A stretch of 64,000 nt of DNA, from NCBI RefSeq assembly GCF_025791835.1, contig NZ_JAOXLP010000007.1:1-64000 (forward strand), given 5' to 3'. The translations under genes were made by a program, and so were the position numbers. Below the pieces are notes generated by a model. It worked only from the letters and a program-made list of their open reading frames with translations. It ran no database searches and was not told the DNA's origin. The DNA is from Roseomonas xinghualingensis. Its GTDB lineage: Bacteria; Pseudomonadota; Alphaproteobacteria; Acetobacterales; Acetobacteraceae. This document shows positions 16,740 to 24,683 of the stretch, one piece after another. Each line of letters begins with the position of its first letter. The first letter of the stretch is position 1.

Positions 16740-17716
16740 GCGACACGGCCCTCCCCGCCCTTCCCAGCCCGGCACCGCGCCGCATGGGACATGGCAGCTT
16801 CTGGATCGTCACCATCATCATCGGGCTTCTGGTGGCGCTCGCGCTGCGCGGCCTCGGCAGCGAGTACGGCTATTTCGCCGCCACCTTCGTGCTGCAATAC
16901 ATCGTGCTCGCCACCGCTTGGAACATCCTGGGTGGCTATGCGGGCTATGTGAATTTCGGCGCGGCGGCCTTCTTCGCCGCTGGCGCCTACACCACCGTCG
17001 CCATGGGCAAGGCGCTGGGGCTCAGCCTTCTGCCCTGCATCGCGCTCGCGGCGCTGGTCGGCGGTGCGCTGGGCTTCGGCACGGGCATCCTGACGCTCCG
17101 CCTGCGCGGTGCCTATTTCGCCATCGCCACCCTCTGCCTTTCCGTGGTGCTGCAGACGCTGGTGGTGAACTGGGACTATGTCGGTGGCTCGCGCGGCGCC
17201 TATGTGCTGCGCCCGCGCGAAGTTCCCTGGCCCTTCGACGGCTATAGCGGGTTGCTCTGCACCGTCATGGTCGCGATGGCCGCCGCCTCGGTTGCCATCT
17301 CCCGAACCATCCAGAAATCCCGCCTCGGCCTAGGCCTGACAGCCCTGCGCGACGACGAGGCGGCGGCGGAAGCGGCGGGCGTGCCAACGCTGAAGCTGAA
17401 GCTGATCGCAACCAGCATCAGCGGCGCGATGATGGCGGCCGCCGGCGCCCCCCTGCCCTATCTCGGCTCCTATGTGGAACCGAACACGGCCTTCGGCATG
17501 GCCTATGCGGTGAATGCCATCGCCATGCCGCTGATCGGCGGCATGGGCACATGGTCCGGCCCGCTGATCGGAGCGGTCCTGCTCGCCTCGCTGCAACAGG
17601 CCGCCACGGTCACCATCTCCTCCGCCGCCAACCTTATGATCGTGGGCGTGGTGCTGGTGGGCTTCGTCTGCCTCGCCCCGCACGGCATTGTCGGCCTGTT
17701 CCGAGGGCGCAGATGA
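16736..17716 (+). CDS. branched-chain-type ABC transporter permease (LivM-like)
   Basis: A 326-residue permease. A short polar N-terminus is followed by many membrane segments, including YIVLATAWNILGGYAGYVNF and the family's GFGTGILTLRLRGAYFAIAT. The C-terminal ALRDDEAAAEAAGVPTLKLK loop should contact the ATPases, and the end AIAMPLIGGMGTWSGPLIGA is typical of LivM. It pairs with the LivH-like subunit and overlaps both neighbours by four bases. Confidence 0.93.
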   Translation: MSDTALPALPSPAPRRMGHGSFWIVTIIIGLLVALALRGLGSEYGYFAATFVLQYIVLATAWNILGGYAGYVNFGAAAFFAAGAYTTVAMGKALGLSLLPCIALAALVGGALGFGTGILTLRLRGAYFAIATLCLSVVLQTLVVNWDYVGGSRGAYVLRPREVPWPFDGYSGLLCTVMVAMAAASVAISRTIQKSRLGLGLTALRDDEAAAEAAGVPTLKLKLIATSISGAMMAAAGAPLPYLGSYVEPNTAFGMAYAVNAIAMPLIGGMGTWSGPLIGAVLLASLQQAATVTISSAANLMIVGVVLVGFVCLAPHGIVGLFRGRR

Positions 17717-18426
17717 GCGAGATCGTCCTGCGCGCTGAGGGCGTGGGGAAGCGCTTCGGCGGCTTTACCGCCCTCTCGGGTGTCGATCTGGAGGTGCGCG
17801 CCGGGGAGCGGCTCGGCCTTATCGGTCCGAACGGCTCGGGCAAGAGCACCTTCACCAACTGCCTCGCCGGCGCATTCCCCAGCCATGACGGCGCCTTCAC
17901 CTTCAAGGGACAGAAGCTCGCCGGGTTGAAATCGCATGAACGCGCGCGGCGCGGCCTGGCGCGCACCTTCCAGCTGCCGCGTCCGTTCCGCGGCATGACG
18001 GTGATCGACAATATCCGCGTCCCCCTCGCCTATGCCGGCCGCGATGCCGCGACGGATGAGCGGGCGATGGAATGCCTAGAATCCGTCGAGTTGGCGGCCA
18101 AGGCGAACCGCATGCCCAAGGAACTGACCCAGGTGGAGCTGCGCCGCCTGGAACTGGCCCGCGCCACCGCGCTGAAACCTGAATTGCTGATCGCCGACGA
18201 GGCCATGGCCGGCCTCTCCCATGCCGAGGTGGATCAGATCCTGGCCTTGCTGTTCCGGCTGAACGAGGCCGGCACCACCATCATCATGATCGAGCATGTG
18301 ATGCGCGCCGTGACCGAGTTCTCCCAGCGCCTCGCCGTGCTGGTCGCCGGAAAGAAGGTCGCGGATGGCGAGCCGCGCGCCGTGCTGTCCATGCCCGAGG
18401 TCGAGGAGGCTTATCTTGGCCGCTAG
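17713..18426 (+). CDS. ABC transporter ATP-binding protein (LivG-like)
   Basis: A 237-residue ATPase of the importer. Visible are Walker A GPNGSGKST (about 36-44), a signature segment (LTQVELRRLELARA) whose first residues depart from canonical LSGGQ, and Walker B ELLIADEAMAGLS with the catalytic glutamate. The ATG overlaps the livM stop. The degenerate signature LTQVE is a common LivG variant. Confidence 0.92.
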   Translation: MSEIVLRAEGVGKRFGGFTALSGVDLEVRAGERLGLIGPNGSGKSTFTNCLAGAFPSHDGAFTFKGQKLAGLKSHERARRGLARTFQLPRPFRGMTVIDNIRVPLAYAGRDAATDERAMECLESVELAAKANRMPKELTQVELRRLELARATALKPELLIADEAMAGLSHAEVDQILALLFRLNEAGTTIIMIEHVMRAVTEFSQRLAVLVAGKKVADGEPRAVLSMPEVEEAYLGR

Positions 18427-19147
18427 CCTTCTCATCGAGGATGTGGATGCCGGCTATGGTGCCGTGCGCGCGCTGGATGGCGTGTCCCTGAAAGTGGCGA
18501 ACGGTGAAACCGTCGCCCTGCTCGGCACCAACGGCAATGGCAAGACCACGCTGATGCGCTGCATCCTGGGCCTGTTGAAGCCGACGCGCGGGCGCATCAC
18601 CGCCACCATCGACGGGCGGACCACCGATCTCATCGGCCGCTCACCGGAGGAGATCGTCGATCTTGGCATCGCCATCGTGCCGGAAGGCCGCCGCCTCTTC
18701 CCCCGCCTCTCGGTGGAGGAGAACCTGCTGCTCGGCTCCTATCGCCGGGCCGCCCGCGCCGCCATCCCGCGCAACCTCGAATTCTGCTATGATGCCTTCC
18801 CACGGCTGAAGGAGCGCCGCTCCCAGCCCGTGGGCAGCATGAGCGGCGGCGAGCAGCAGATGGTGGCCCTCGGACGCGCCGTGATGTGCGCGCCGAAGAT
18901 CCTTCTGGTGGACGAACCCTCGGTCGGCCTCGCTCCCATCCTCGTCGCCCGCACCATCGAGAAGATCGCGGAGCTGAAGGAAAAGCTCGGCCTGACCGTG
19001 CTCATGGCCGAGCAGAACTTCCACCAGGCCATTCGCATCGCCGATCGTGGCTATGTGCTGGTGCATGGACGCGTAGAGTTCCAGGGGGATTCTCCCGAGG
19101 CGCTGGGCGACAGCGAACTTGTCCGCAAATTCTATCTGGGGCTTTGA
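18416..19147 (+). CDS. ABC transporter ATP-binding protein (LivF-like)
   Basis: A 243-residue ATPase with Walker A GTNGNGKTT, signature MSGGEQQMVALGRAVM and Walker B ILLVDEPSVGLAP. I start it at TTG 18416. A GAGGAGG ribosome binding site (18403-18409) is ideally spaced, the codon overlaps the livG stop, and LLIEDVDAGYG is the expected N-terminus. The upstream in-frame ATG at 18365 would extend into non-homologous sequence within livG. It completes the five-component importer. Confidence 0.92.
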   Translation: MAASLLIEDVDAGYGAVRALDGVSLKVANGETVALLGTNGNGKTTLMRCILGLLKPTRGRITATIDGRTTDLIGRSPEEIVDLGIAIVPEGRRLFPRLSVEENLLLGSYRRAARAAIPRNLEFCYDAFPRLKERRSQPVGSMSGGEQQMVALGRAVMCAPKILLVDEPSVGLAPILVARTIEKIAELKEKLGLTVLMAEQNFHQAIRIADRGYVLVHGRVEFQGDSPEALGDSELVRKFYLGL

Positions 19148-19149
19148 CT

Positions 19150-20049
19150 ATGGCAGCATTGGATGGATGGCAGCTCGGCTGGATCGGCGTCGGTCGCATG
19201 GGCAGCGCGCTCAGCCTCCGGCTGCTGGATGCCGGCGCCGCGCTGACCGTGACGGATGTCGAGCCGGCCCGGGTTGCCAACATGGTCCAGGCGGGTGCGA
19301 GCGCCGCCTCCTCCGCTGCCGCGCTCGCCGAGACATCGGACATCATCCTCTCCATGGTGTCGAACGACACGGCCCTGCTCTCCGTGGCCGCCGGCTCCGG
19401 CGGCCTCGCCGAGACGCTTCGCCCCGGCCAGATCTTCATCGACCTCAGCACCGTCTCGCCCGCCACCTCCGCGCAAGTGGCCGAGATCATCGCGGAACGC
19501 GGCGCCGACTATATCCGCCTGCCCGTCTCTGGCAGCACCGCCACGGCCGAGGCCGGCACCCTCACCCTCTTCGCCTCAGGCCCTGACGCGGCCATCGACC
19601 GTTGCGCGCCCCTCCTCGCCGTCCTCGGCCGGGAGACCACCCGCTGCGGCGCCGCGGAAGAGGCACGGGCCATGAAGCTGACCATCAACATGATCGTCGC
19701 CCTCATGCCCGCCATCCTTGGCGAGGCACTGGCCTTCGGCGCGCGCCAGGGACTGGAATGGGATGCGATGATCGACGCGCTGAACAACAGCACGGTCGCT
19801 ACGCCCCTGCTCGGCTACAAGGCCGCGATGCTGAAGGCGCGTGACTGGACGCCCGCCGCCGATGTGAACCTCGTCGCGAAGGATGTGGACCTCGCCTTGG
19901 CCGCCGCGCAGCGCGAGGGCCTGCCTCTCCCCTTCACCGCCTTGGCCCGGCAATACGCCGCTGCCTTTCAGGCCAGCGGCGAGGGTGATCTGGATTTTTT
20001 CCGCGTCGCCACCTGGCCCGAGCGGCTGCTGGCGAGCAATCCCCGCTGA
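19150..20049 (+). CDS. NAD(P)-dependent oxidoreductase, 3-hydroxyisobutyrate dehydrogenase family
   Basis: A 299-residue beta-hydroxyacid dehydrogenase. The Rossmann motif GWIGVGRMGSALSLRLLDAG opens the protein. IFIDLSTVSPATS and LPVSGSTATAEAGTL are substrate-loop signatures, and the catalytic lysine lies in EARAMKLTINMI. It begins two bases after the LivF stop, so it belongs to the operon. The likely reaction is oxidation or reduction of a small hydroxy- or semialdehyde acid in the same pathway. A role as maleylacetate reductase is unlikely, as that enzyme is of another family. Confidence 0.9.
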   Translation: MAALDGWQLGWIGVGRMGSALSLRLLDAGAALTVTDVEPARVANMVQAGASAASSAAALAETSDIILSMVSNDTALLSVAAGSGGLAETLRPGQIFIDLSTVSPATSAQVAEIIAERGADYIRLPVSGSTATAEAGTLTLFASGPDAAIDRCAPLLAVLGRETTRCGAAEEARAMKLTINMIVALMPAILGEALAFGARQGLEWDAMIDALNNSTVATPLLGYKAAMLKARDWTPAADVNLVAKDVDLALAAAQREGLPLPFTALARQYAAAFQASGEGDLDFFRVATWPERLLASNPR

Positions 20050-20059
20050 GGACGCATCC

Positions 20060-20431
20060 ATGCAGGATGACATCCGGGCCCTGGAAGCCCGCCGCTACGC
20101 CGCCATGGAGGCAGGCGACGTGACCGCCCTTGGGGGTCTGCTGTCCGACCGCCTCATCTATTCCCATTCCGACGGCAGCCAGGACAGCAAGGCCAGCTAT
20201 CTCGCCACCCTCTCGGACGGCACGCTCCGCTACAAGAAGGTCTGGTTCGAGACGAAGGCCGTGCTGGAAGCCGGGTCGGATTCCGCCGTCGCCCTTGGCA
20301 GCATGGGCGCCGACATCAACCGCCACGGCGCGGACAAGACCATCGGCTCCCTCACCTGCGCCGTCTGGGCGAAGGAGGGCGGCGCCTGGAAGCTTCTCGC
20401 CTACCAGCCCACCGCCCTGCCGAAGAAATAG
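20060..20431 (+). CDS. nuclear transport factor 2 (NTF2/SnoaL)-like family protein
   Basis: A 123-residue protein with the NTF2-like cone fold pattern: an N-terminal helix (RALEARRYAAMEAGD), LSDRLIYSHSDG, then strands ending WKLLAYQPTALP. Such DUF4440-like proteins can be isomerases, dehydratases or binding proteins in small-molecule pathways. No catalytic residue can be named. It sits ten bases after the dehydrogenase and ten before the MetE-like gene, so a pathway role is likely. Confidence 0.82.
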   Translation: MQDDIRALEARRYAAMEAGDVTALGGLLSDRLIYSHSDGSQDSKASYLATLSDGTLRYKKVWFETKAVLEAGSDSAVALGSMGADINRHGADKTIGSLTCAVWAKEGGAWKLLAYQPTALPKK

Positions 20432-20440
20432 GATACGCCT

Positions 20441-21475
20441 GTGACTCATACCCTTCTCCCCACCACCGTCGTCGGCAGCTACCCGCAACCCGACTGGCTG
20501 GTGGATCGCAACGTGCTCGCGCAGAATCTCGTTCCGCGTGTTCGCATGAAGCAGATGTGGCGCGTGGCCGAGGATGCGCTGGAGCAGGCGCAGGATGACG
20601 CGACGCTGATCGCCATCCGCGACATGGAGCGCGCCGGCATCGACATCGTCACCGATGGCGAGATCCGGCGGGAGAGCTACTCAAACCGCTTCGCCCTGGC
20701 GCTGGACGGCGTGGATGTGGACAACCCCGCGCGCACCATGGGCCGCGCGGGCAAGGAGACGATGGTGCCGCGCGTGGTGGGCAAGATCCGCCGCAACCGG
20801 CCGGTGGAGGTGCGCGACGTCCAGTTCCTCGTCGCCAATACCGACCGCCGGACGAAGATCACCCTGCCCGGCCCATTCACACTCTCGCAGCAGGCGTCCG
20901 ACGAGTACTACAAGGATGAAGAGGCCATGGCGATGGACTACGCCGCCGCCGTGAACGAGGAGGCAAAGGACCTCAAGGCCGCCGGCGTGGATGTCATCCA
21001 GTTCGACGAACCCTGGATGCAGGCCCGCCCAGACGCCGCCGCCCGCTTCGGCCTGCGCGCCCTGAACCGCGCGCTGGAAGGGCTGGATGGCACCACCGTC
21101 GTACATCTCTGTTTCGGCTATGCCGCCGTGGTGAAGGACAAGCCCTCCGGCTACTCCTTTCTGCCGCAACTGGCCGATTGCACCGCGGCGCAGATCTCCA
21201 TCGAGGCGGCGCAGCCGAAGCTGGACCTTTCCGTCCTCGACGAGTTGCCGAACAAGACGATCATGCTGGGCGTGCTCGATCTCGGCAGCCCGGAAGTCGA
21301 GACGCCGGAGATCGTGGCAGGGCGCATCCGCGCCGGGCTGAAGAAGCTACCGGCGGAGCGGCTGGTTGTCGCGCCCGATTGCGGAATGAAGTACCTGCCC
21401 CGCCCGCGCGCCTTCGCCAAGCTGCAGGCCATGGCCGAAGGCGCCGCCATCGTGCGGCGTGAATTGCAGGGCTGA
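20441..21475 (+). CDS. cobalamin-independent methionine synthase (MetE C-terminal)-like zinc methyltransferase
   Basis: A 344-residue single-domain homologue of the catalytic half of MetE. TTVVGSYPQP near the start is typical. The zinc site appears complete: His222 and Cys224 in VHLCFG, Glu255 in ISIEAA and Cys314 in APDCGMKYL. A substrate-side aspartate is in DVIQFDEPWM. It starts with GTG. True MetE has a second N-terminal domain of similar size that is missing here, so methionine synthesis is doubtful. In this operon a methyl- or alkyl-transfer on the imported compound, for example O-demethylation, is plausible but unproven. Confidence 0.88.
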   Translation: MTHTLLPTTVVGSYPQPDWLVDRNVLAQNLVPRVRMKQMWRVAEDALEQAQDDATLIAIRDMERAGIDIVTDGEIRRESYSNRFALALDGVDVDNPARTMGRAGKETMVPRVVGKIRRNRPVEVRDVQFLVANTDRRTKITLPGPFTLSQQASDEYYKDEEAMAMDYAAAVNEEAKDLKAAGVDVIQFDEPWMQARPDAAARFGLRALNRALEGLDGTTVVHLCFGYAAVVKDKPSGYSFLPQLADCTAAQISIEAAQPKLDLSVLDELPNKTIMLGVLDLGSPEVETPEIVAGRIRAGLKKLPAERLVVAPDCGMKYLPRPRAFAKLQAMAEGAAIVRRELQG

Positions 21476-21517
21476 TCAGCCGCGCCGGGGCGCCTCAGGC
21501 CAGGCAGGCGCCCCAGA

Positions 21518-21763
21518 TCAGGCCGCCACCTTCTTATCCTGGATCGCGGGAAGAGCGGCGGGGCGGCCGAACCGCTCCACGCAAAGCCGGAACCTCCCGG
21601 CGGCGAAGACATGGACGCTCCCCTCGCGGTCATGCCCGAAGAAGCTCGAAAACTCCCGGTAGAAGTAGAGCTCCAGCCCAGCAATCTTCACGAGCACATC
21701 ATGGCCATCCTGCGAGGTCACGGAAAAACCCGGAAGAGTGAAGCCATGCAGCTGACTGGTCAT
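21518..21763 (-). CDS. hypothetical protein, 81 residues
   Basis: A small reading frame convergent with the MetE-like gene, with coding-like composition and a possible beta-rich pattern (LHGFTLPGFSVTSQDG, VLVKIAGLELYFYREF, GSVHVFAAGRFRLCVERF). I take the ATG at 21763; another in-frame ATG at 21784 adds seven residues. I do not recognise a family. It ends only 42 bases from the operon's last stop. Moderate doubt remains that it is a gene. Confidence 0.45.
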   Translation of the reverse strand: MTSQLHGFTLPGFSVTSQDGHDVLVKIAGLELYFYREFSSFFGHDREGSVHVFAAGRFRLCVERFGRPAALPAIQDKKVAA

Positions 21764-21784
21764 GTGAATGCCCCGAGCACTCAT

Positions 21785-22110
21785 GGGTGTGGGCGCCCCC
21801 TGCGCTCACTTTCCCGTTTGCTCGCAGCAACGTGAGCCATTCACTGACCTGGGTAAAGGAACAGACGCTTCCAATTTGACACCGAAATGGTCTGAATCCC
21901 TGTGGAAATTGAATTTTCCGCCAAATAACCGGTCCATATCGGACTGAATGGGCTGCATTCCCCGTAAACTTGAGTCGAAACAGCATTGACTGGTGCCTTG
22001 GCCGCCCTGGCAGGCCGTTCCATCCCGGATAGCATCGGACTCGGATGGCTCCGCGCCCTGACGCGGGCGTGCCACGATCCGGGCAGGCTGTTCCATGAAG
22101 GCTTGAGCTG
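21785..22110. other. intergenic region, relatively AT-rich, no gene seen
   Basis: About 325 bases between the small hypothetical gene and the nitroreductase. Positions about 21870-21960 are clearly poorer in GC than their surroundings and include a TTGACA hexamer near 21877, but no convincing -10 at the right distance. It probably contains promoters for one or both flanking genes. No RNA gene or repeat was recognised. Confidence 0.45.
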
Positions 22111-22845
22111 ATGCAGATCAATGGGCGGGTGAACCCACCGGCCGATCCCGATACGATGCGGGAAGCAGTCGCCTATGCCATTTCCAGCCGTCGGAGCATC
22201 CGCGGCTTCACTGCTACGCAGATCGATCGGGCCACGATCACCCGGCTGCTCGAGATCGCAAGCCGCGCACCGAGCGGCAGCAATATCCAGCCCTGGAAAG
22301 CGCATGTCCTGATGGGCGCGCCTCTCGCCCGCGTCTCGGCCGCGCTCCTCGGCGCATTCACCTCGGGCGAGGCTGAATCACGGGAGTACCAGTACTACCC
22401 GCGGATCTGGCGCTCGCCCTATCTGGAGCGCCGCCGCGATCTGGGATGGAAGCTCTATGCCCTGGCTGGCGTCGCACGCGGAGACAAGGCAGCCGGCAAG
22501 CGGCAGACCGCGCGGAATTATGCCTTCTTCGGCGCGCCAGTCGGCCTCATCTTCACCATCGATCGCGACATGGAACAGGGAAGCTGGCTCGATTACGGCA
22601 TGTTCCTGCAGAGCCTGATGATCGCGGCGCGCGGCTTCGGGCTCGACACCTGCCCCCAGGCTGCCATTGCCAACTATCCTGATGTGCTCAGGAAGGAATT
22701 GGGGCTGCCCGATTCCGGAATGGTGGTCTGTGGGATGGCCCTGGGCGTGGCCGATCCAGCCGAGCCAACAAATGGGCTGGTTGCGGAGCGAGAGCCGGTC
22801 TCCGCCTTCACGATCTTCCACGGGGATCAGGACGCGGCCGGATGA
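22111..22845 (+). CDS. nitroreductase family protein
   Basis: A 244-residue flavoprotein. The FMN-binding start SRRSIRGFTATQID and the following SRAPSGSNIQPWKAHVL are diagnostic. The late segments FLQSLMIAARGFGLDTCPQ and VVCGMALGVAD complete the fold. Members reduce nitroaromatics, quinones or enones with NAD(P)H. Length and the extra YYPRIWRSPYLERRRDLG loop fit the broad NfnB/PnbA-like group. It is monocistronic; the physiological substrate is unknown. Confidence 0.92.
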   Translation: MQINGRVNPPADPDTMREAVAYAISSRRSIRGFTATQIDRATITRLLEIASRAPSGSNIQPWKAHVLMGAPLARVSAALLGAFTSGEAESREYQYYPRIWRSPYLERRRDLGWKLYALAGVARGDKAAGKRQTARNYAFFGAPVGLIFTIDRDMEQGSWLDYGMFLQSLMIAARGFGLDTCPQAAIANYPDVLRKELGLPDSGMVVCGMALGVADPAEPTNGLVAEREPVSAFTIFHGDQDAAG

Positions 22846-22883
22846 AGGGAGTGCCAGGTTGCACTCCCTCCCGCCGCCAGGAC

Positions 22884-23066
22884 TTACGGACGGACGACGA
22901 CGGTCGGGCTCGCCGGAGCCGGGGTCATCACCGTCGGCGCGGGCGTCACGACGGTCGCAGGCGCGGGCGCAACGGCAACCGGCGGATTCTGCGGTGCGGT
23001 GTTCAGCGTGCAGGCAGCAAGACTCAGGGAAGCCGCCACGACAGCAAGGACAGGGAGCATTCGCAT
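22884..23066 (-). CDS. small Pro/Ala/Val-rich lipoprotein
   Basis: A 60-residue protein. A hydrophobic signal (MLPVLAVVAASLSLAAC) ends in a lipobox LAAC with the lipidated cysteine at about position 19. The mature part is only about 40 residues of Pro, Ala, Val and Thr in short repeats such as VTPAPTVMTPAP. A GGAGGT ribosome binding site six bases before the ATG supports translation. The family is not known; similar tiny lipoproteins are common in the envelope of GC-rich alphaproteobacteria. Confidence 0.75.
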   Translation of the reverse strand: MRMLPVLAVVAASLSLAACTLNTAPQNPPVAVAPAPATVVTPAPTVMTPAPASPTVVVRP

Positions 23067-23242
23067 TCGGTACCTCCGTTGTGAGACTCAACGGCGCTGT
23101 AACTTCAATCAGGTTAAAACGTATTCTGCATCCATCGATGACAGCTTCGTGATCATCTAAAAAGATGGTGTTCTTGGCGCCCTGCGATGGAGCGAGCTGG
23201 GGGATTTTCTGCAGGTCCCGGGCAAAGCGCCCTAGGAGGAAA

Positions 23243-23317
23243 TGGTGCCGGGTGCGAGAATCGAACTCGCGACCTATCGATTACGAATCGATTGCACTAC
23301 CGCTGTGCTAACCCGGC
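23243..23317 (-). tRNA. tRNA-Thr (anticodon CGT)
   Basis: On the minus strand a full cloverleaf is visible. The acceptor stem is GCCGGGT/ACCCGGC. The anticodon stem ATCGA/TCGAT surrounds loop TTCGTAA with anticodon CGT, and the T loop is GTTCGATTC. The CCA end is encoded (23243-23245). It reads ACG threonine codons. It lies between the lipoprotein gene and hemY. Confidence 0.96.
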
Positions 23318-23399
23318 CCATTCACCGCACCGGACAGATCCGGCGCGACGCGGTGGGGGGCCTTCTAGCCGCCCCCGCGCCGCGCGGCAAGCCGTAGCG

Positions 23400-24683
23400 T
23401 CAGGTCGTCGCGACCGCCCCGGTCTTCTGGACACCACCGGTCCATTCAATGCGGCCCGGCGTGCCGCAGGCCTCACAGACCGGCTCCCACTTCCGGTGCA
23501 CCGTCCCGCAATTCAGGCACTGCCAGCGGGGCTCCGGCGGCGCGGCCGCTGCGGCGCGCAACCATTTTGCCTCGGCGGCCCGACCCGCCGCGCTGTCGCC
23601 CAGCTCCACAGCATCCATGTCCACCATCGCCAGATAGGCGCGGCGGTCAGCGACGCCGGAATTCACCAGCGCCTCCAGCTCCGCGCGTGCCCGGCCGGTC
23701 AGCCCGGCGGCCAGGGCCGTGCGGCCAAGGATGAGACGGCTTTCGGGATGGGTGCGGTTCTCATGGGTCAGTGACTCCGCCGCCTTCACCCGGGCCAGCG
23801 GATCAGACTCATCGGCCAGATAGGCCTCGGCGATATCCGGATGCGGCGAGACCTTCCAGGCAGCCTGCAACGTGGACCTGGCCCGGCGCGGGCTGCCATC
23901 GGCAACCTGACGCCGCGCCACCGCCAGGGCGGCGGGTGCAAAGCCGGGATCGGCGGACAGCGCCTGCTTTTCCAGGGAGGACGCCGTCTCGGGGTCCTGC
24001 ATGGCCGCCGCCAGCGCCAGGGCCGCGCGCCGGTGGCCAGTCAGCTGGTCCGGCGGGGAAAGGGCCAGCGCCTCCCGCCAGTCCTGCGTGCGCAGGGCCA
24101 GCGCCGCGCGCTCCTCCTTCACCCAGGCCGCGCCAGGCTGGGCCGCCTCGGCCTCGCGGGCCAGGCGCTGAGCAGCGGGCCAGTCTTCACGCTGCATCGC
24201 ATCCCGCAGCAACCCACGCAGGCCGAGGAACTTGCCATCCTCCCGCCCAGCCAGGGCACGGAAGGCCTCATTGGCGGCATCGTTGCGCCCGGCCATGCGC
24301 TCGGCCTCGGCGGTCAGCAGAAGGGTATGGGGCGTATCTCCCAGCAACCCGCGGGCGCGGCGGATCTCAAGACGTGCCTGGTCCGGGGTGCCGGCGGCCA
24401 GCGCAACCAGCGCACGGGTGACGGCGGCGTCGCCGTCGCGCCGGTGCCGCTCCGCACGGCGGGCACGGATACGCGCCGGCCAGCCGCGCAGCGACTTCCA
24501 GGCCGAGAGCAGCCCATGCAGCACCACGAAGCCCACCACCAGCGCCAGCAGCCCCAGCCAGACGGGAATGCCGATGAAGGTGTTGCCAACCGTAATCTCC
24601 ACGATCCCGCCCATCTGGCGGAGGTAGAGCGCAGCCCAGACGCCCAGGCCGAGAAGGATCAGCAGCCAGATCGCACGGAGCAT
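23400..24683 (-). CDS. hemY: HemY-like TPR membrane protein with C-terminal zinc ribbon
   Basis: A 427-residue inner-membrane protein of the proteobacterial HemY (COG3898) family. Two N-terminal membrane segments (about 4-20 and 40-60) lead into tetratricopeptide-like helical repeats rich in Ala/Arg. The C-terminus carries Cys389-x2-Cys392 and Cys403-x2-Cys406 (CLNCG and CEACG), a rubredoxin-like knuckle similar to that of LapB. It is last in the hemC-hemD-mic60-hemY set, and its ATG overlaps the mic60 stop (TGATG). It is probably linked to envelope or haem metabolism; the biochemical role is not established. Confidence 0.88.
   Translation of the reverse strand: MLRAIWLLILLGLGVWAALYLRQMGGIVEITVGNTFIGIPVWLGLLALVVGFVVLHGLLSAWKSLRGWPARIRARRAERHRRDGDAAVTRALVALAAGTPDQARLEIRRARGLLGDTPHTLLLTAEAERMAGRNDAANEAFRALAGREDGKFLGLRGLLRDAMQREDWPAAQRLAREAEAAQPGAAWVKEERAALALRTQDWREALALSPPDQLTGHRRAALALAAAMQDPETASSLEKQALSADPGFAPAALAVARRQVADGSPRRARSTLQAAWKVSPHPDIAEAYLADESDPLARVKAAESLTHENRTHPESRLILGRTALAAGLTGRARAELEALVNSGVADRRAYLAMVDMDAVELGDSAAGRAAEAKWLRAAAAAPPEPRWQCLNCGTVHRKWEPVCEACGTPGRIEWTGGVQKTGAVATT

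Noticed and set aside
20441..21475. True methionine synthase MetE
   Set aside because: It has only the catalytic-type domain (344 residues against about 750) and is embedded in a catabolic operon; I kept it as MetE-like.
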